Positions 61,568 to 64,000 of a stretch of 64,000 nt of DNA are shown piece after piece (positions within the stretch are counted from its first letter, which is position 1; each line of letters begins with the position of its first letter). Under the pieces are notes generated by a model. The model ran no database searches. It was not told the origin of the DNA and was given only the letters and a program-made list of their open reading frames with translations. The DNA lies in assembly GCA_028284195.1 (NCBI GenBank), contig JANQSE010000006.1, forward strand, positions 558,001 through 622,000, written 5' to 3'. The DNA is from Balneola sp. (GTDB taxonomy: Bacteria > Bacteroidota > Rhodothermia > Balneolales > Balneolaceae). The position numbers and the translations under genes were made by a program.

Positions 61568-64000
61568 TTACTTACTAAAAATAAGTTTCATCATGTAACT
61601 AAATGAAGGAATCTCCGCACCATTTTTATAATTAACCGCTCCAATTTCGAAAGCAATCTTCCATTGCCTTAAAAGAGTTTTTACTGCAAATAGCAAACCA
61701 TGTTTTGGATCATAAATATTGGTTGATTCTGAGGTAACTCCGTTAACTTCCAATACTTTTATATCCTCACCTTTTCTTAATGCTTCTTCGGAAGGAACTT
61801 TTATATCATACCGCCCGAAATAAAATCCTTCAAAGCGTTTGCTAATCCTATCCATTTTTTCCACCAATGCTTTGGTGATAAGGTGAGAACCATCTAAGAA
61901 TAAAGAACCTCTAGAATGTGTGCCCAATTCTACAAGTTCTATTTTTTTTCCTGATTCCGGTATCTCAAAAAGATCGTGGGCATGCTTATCAAAATGAACT
62001 TGTGCCATATATACCGCTCTGGGATCTTTTAATATCAATTGCTCTAAAGTATGCTTTCCATCTCCTGTAACAACGATACCTTCCTTTTTTGTGATAGAGA
62101 AAATTTGACCTTTAACCTGATTGGGATATCGGTAATAAAAAATTCCATACTCTTCACCTGGTACAAATTCTTGAAGAATATGGTGTTCATTAATATTTGT
62201 TAGTCCATTTATTAATTGGTTTTGCGAACGAATAATTTGAACTCCTTTCCCCCTTTCCCCTTTATCAGGTTTTAAGACTATCGGGAATTCAAGGCTAAAG
62301 CGTTCCATAAATCTCTCCGCTTCTGAAGCAAGTTCTTTGTAACTTTTTTTAGAATCGATGAGATAAAACCGAGGTAAAAATTCCCGGGATTTAAACTGCT
62401 CAAGTATATTGTATTTCGATTCCCCAATGAAGCCTCCTTCTTCTATAGCCGGATTTGCTGCCGTAACTACTGTGATTTTTTTGAAACGAACCCACAAATA
62501 CAAAGAATAGAATACAACCGGTATATAAAGAATTTTTGGGGGCCAAAACTCCCATTTCATAAAACGCTGAAATTTACCGTAGAGTAAACGCCTCCCTTTA
62601 AAAGTAAAAAGCGGAATCACTACTTTAAGAACCATAAAGGCCAAAAAAACTACAACGATTAACACCAACAACGCATATTCCTGATAGATTGAGAAATAGT
62701 AGATTAACTCCTTCCCCAAAAACATAGCCGCACTTACCAGCATTGGAGTCCACAGTAAAGAAGCTATTCCAAAATATGCGATAAACATGGTAAAGCTGGC
62801 TCCTATTACCCCCGCACTGAAATAGGTAGGAAATCGAGTACCAGGTATAAAACGACTGATTAATATGATTACCGGGCCTTTCACTTTAAACCATTCATTA
62901 GACCTTTCAATATCTTTTTCGTTCATAAACCATTTAATAGGTGCTTTATGTGCTGCATTTTCTCCCAACCATCGGCCTGCCAGATAAATCAGAATGTCTC
63001 CAATAAAAATACCTAAAAAACTAGCTGTTACAGCAGGCAGAAATCCCAACAAGCCCCGGGCAGCCATCAAACCGGCCCCAATACAAGCAAGGTCTTCGGA
63101 AATAAACGTACTAAAAATAATAAGGAGCATAAGGCCGATAAGCAGCCAGCCTTCTGCCTCAATTATCCTTGAGTTAGAAAACGGTAATAAGGATTTGATT
63201 TTAGCTAACACTGTAGTTTTTTGAGCTTGAGAAGGCGTTAGTAAAAACTCAATATTCGATGCTAAATAAGCTTCATTGTTATCAAATTTTTGGTAATTGC
63301 TGTATGCGATCAATCTGTGTATCTCAATAGCAGCATTTAATTGGTTTTTAGTGCTGTTTGAAAAGTTATTGATCAAAGTGGATATTTCTAACTTTCTTAA
63401 TTCGTTTCTAAGAAGTCTTTTGTCAGTGTCCAAGTGTGCCCGGAAAATCTTATACCCAAAGCCAGAGTTTGCAACTGCTCCAAAATCCGGAGTAAAGTTC
63501 TCTAAAACCCATGCTGTTATTGAAGCCGCTCCATAAACACCTTTGTTCAATTGGTATCCACCTAAAAGCTCATATTCTATAATACCGCCCGGATCGTTTA
63601 GTATTAATGATCTGGTGCTCAATTTTTTCTGGTTTATTAACCACGTTGCTATTACACTACCAAAACCTTCGGCAACAATATGAACAGAATCTATCCCTGC
63701 TACCTCTAATTCTTTGAGTATAGCCTCGGCCTGCGCCCTTGCCGAATATATGTTACTATCAGGTTTAAAGTGCTTAAAATTGACTGTATACACCTTAAAA
63801 TGATCAAAAAGAGCACCCAATAATTCTTTTTGATTTACTTCGGAGTTAAGATCTCCCAAAAAAAGAATTACCTGACCTGACGTTAAGCTATCGGAATGCC
63901 TACTTAATAGTGGTTTTTCTTTGTCAATTTGTAGCTCAAATACAAAAGAAATGAAAAGCAAAATCAAGTAGAGCAGAAAAACTAACCTCCACCCTTTCAT
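61568..64000 (-). CDS. Fusion: dead alpha/beta-hydrolase, DedA-type membrane domain, ATP-grasp domain
   Basis: 810 residues; the ATG is the last codon in the window, so the true start could lie beyond. After one N-terminal helix (about 6-21), residues 40-210 look like an alpha/beta-hydrolase: VILFLGDLNSE and the elbow VAEGFGS, where Gly112 stands at the nucleophile serine position. About five membrane helices follow (285-470), with the VTT/DedA signature SRFIPGTRFP (382-391). A further helix lies at about 490-505. The C-terminal 300 residues are an ATP-grasp enzyme: VLKPDKGERGKG with K577, LQEFVPGEEYG and the metal site E751/N753 in LEVNGVTSEST. It probably ligates an amino acid or carboxylate to a membrane-bound acceptor. 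The function is inferred, not known. Confidence 0.85.
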   Translation of the reverse strand: MKGWRLVFLLYLILLFISFVFELQIDKEKPLLSRHSDSLTSGQVILFLGDLNSEVNQKELLGALFDHFKVYTVNFKHFKPDSNIYSARAQAEAILKELEVAGIDSVHIVAEGFGSVIATWLINQKKLSTRSLILNDPGGIIEYELLGGYQLNKGVYGAASITAWVLENFTPDFGAVANSGFGYKIFRAHLDTDKRLLRNELRKLEISTLINNFSNSTKNQLNAAIEIHRLIAYSNYQKFDNNEAYLASNIEFLLTPSQAQKTTVLAKIKSLLPFSNSRIIEAEGWLLIGLMLLIIFSTFISEDLACIGAGLMAARGLLGFLPAVTASFLGIFIGDILIYLAGRWLGENAAHKAPIKWFMNEKDIERSNEWFKVKGPVIILISRFIPGTRFPTYFSAGVIGASFTMFIAYFGIASLLWTPMLVSAAMFLGKELIYYFSIYQEYALLVLIVVVFLAFMVLKVVIPLFTFKGRRLLYGKFQRFMKWEFWPPKILYIPVVFYSLYLWVRFKKITVVTAANPAIEEGGFIGESKYNILEQFKSREFLPRFYLIDSKKSYKELASEAERFMERFSLEFPIVLKPDKGERGKGVQIIRSQNQLINGLTNINEHHILQEFVPGEEYGIFYYRYPNQVKGQIFSITKKEGIVVTGDGKHTLEQLILKDPRAVYMAQVHFDKHAHDLFEIPESGKKIELVELGTHSRGSLFLDGSHLITKALVEKMDRISKRFEGFYFGRYDIKVPSEEALRKGEDIKVLEVNGVTSESTNIYDPKHGLLFAVKTLLRQWKIAFEIGAVNYKNGAEIPSFSYMMKLIFSK

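Overview
The window is a dense, AT-rich bacterial chromosome segment of about 65 genes. It has no rRNA, tRNA, CRISPR array or intact transposon that I can recognise. Several features point to the Bacteroidota/Rhodothermota/Balneolota branch, and I would guess a Balneola-type marine heterotroph. These are TAnnTTTG-type -7 promoter boxes, LytTR two-component genes, a SUF operon that includes a DUF2480 gene, a TonB gene, type 2 IPP isomerase, BamD/SurA-type envelope genes and PD40-amidohydrolase proteins. The phylum call is inference from gene content, not from a marker tree.

Layout. 1-12.8 kb (minus strand): a partial periplasmic-binding-protein-like gene, then guaA, gcvH, accC, accB and efp in one tight operon with a candidate promoter before efp. 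Upstream of that lie an NSS sodium symporter, a GH13 debranching enzyme, metG, a vapBC pair and a TrmH-like methylase. 12.9-16.3 kb: a wrecked TetA-type efflux gene whose two surviving ends flank four minus-strand genes (DUF6326 membrane protein, NTF2-like protein, LytTR regulator, LytS-type kinase). The old tetA terminator still stands before greA. 16.3-23.5 kb (plus): greA, Nudix hydrolase, an outer-membrane barrel, then ackA, a lipoprotein with an SH3 and a catalytically dead caspase-like domain, a DMT transporter and pta, joined by 1-base stop/start overlaps. 23.6-30.1 kb: the SUF iron-sulphur operon (sufB, sufC, sufD, sufS, nfu, sufA-like, DUF2480), split up by palindromic intergenic repeats.

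30.1-36.2 kb: a DUF2442/DUF4160 pair, an SDR, then fni, polyprenyl synthase, bamD, nadD and an LD-carboxypeptidase. 36.3-42.6 kb: a large beta-propeller amidohydrolase, a bidirectional terminator, a D-threonine-aldolase-like enzyme, DUF952, a TonB protein and a single-domain response regulator. 42.7-46.4 kb (minus): peroxiredoxin, two unknown proteins, a NuoI-like ferredoxin and der. 46.4-49.5 kb: a small membrane protein, a histidine-rich-headed barrel protein, an HD hydrolase and tdk. 49.5-58.1 kb (plus): nupC, three SurA/PpiC-type foldases, a MoxR ATPase and a VWA membrane protein in one run. 58.1-64 kb: histidine phosphatase, a coiled-coil/lipoprotein pair, apt, tadA and an 810-residue fusion of a dead alpha/beta-hydrolase, a DedA-type membrane domain and an ATP-grasp domain.

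Most of this is housekeeping. The parts that merit attention are the tetA ruin with its inserted two-component cassette, the pseudo-caspase between ackA and pta, the repeat-punctuated SUF operon with its internally duplicated DUF2480 protein, and the hydrolase-DedA-ATP-grasp fusion at the right edge.
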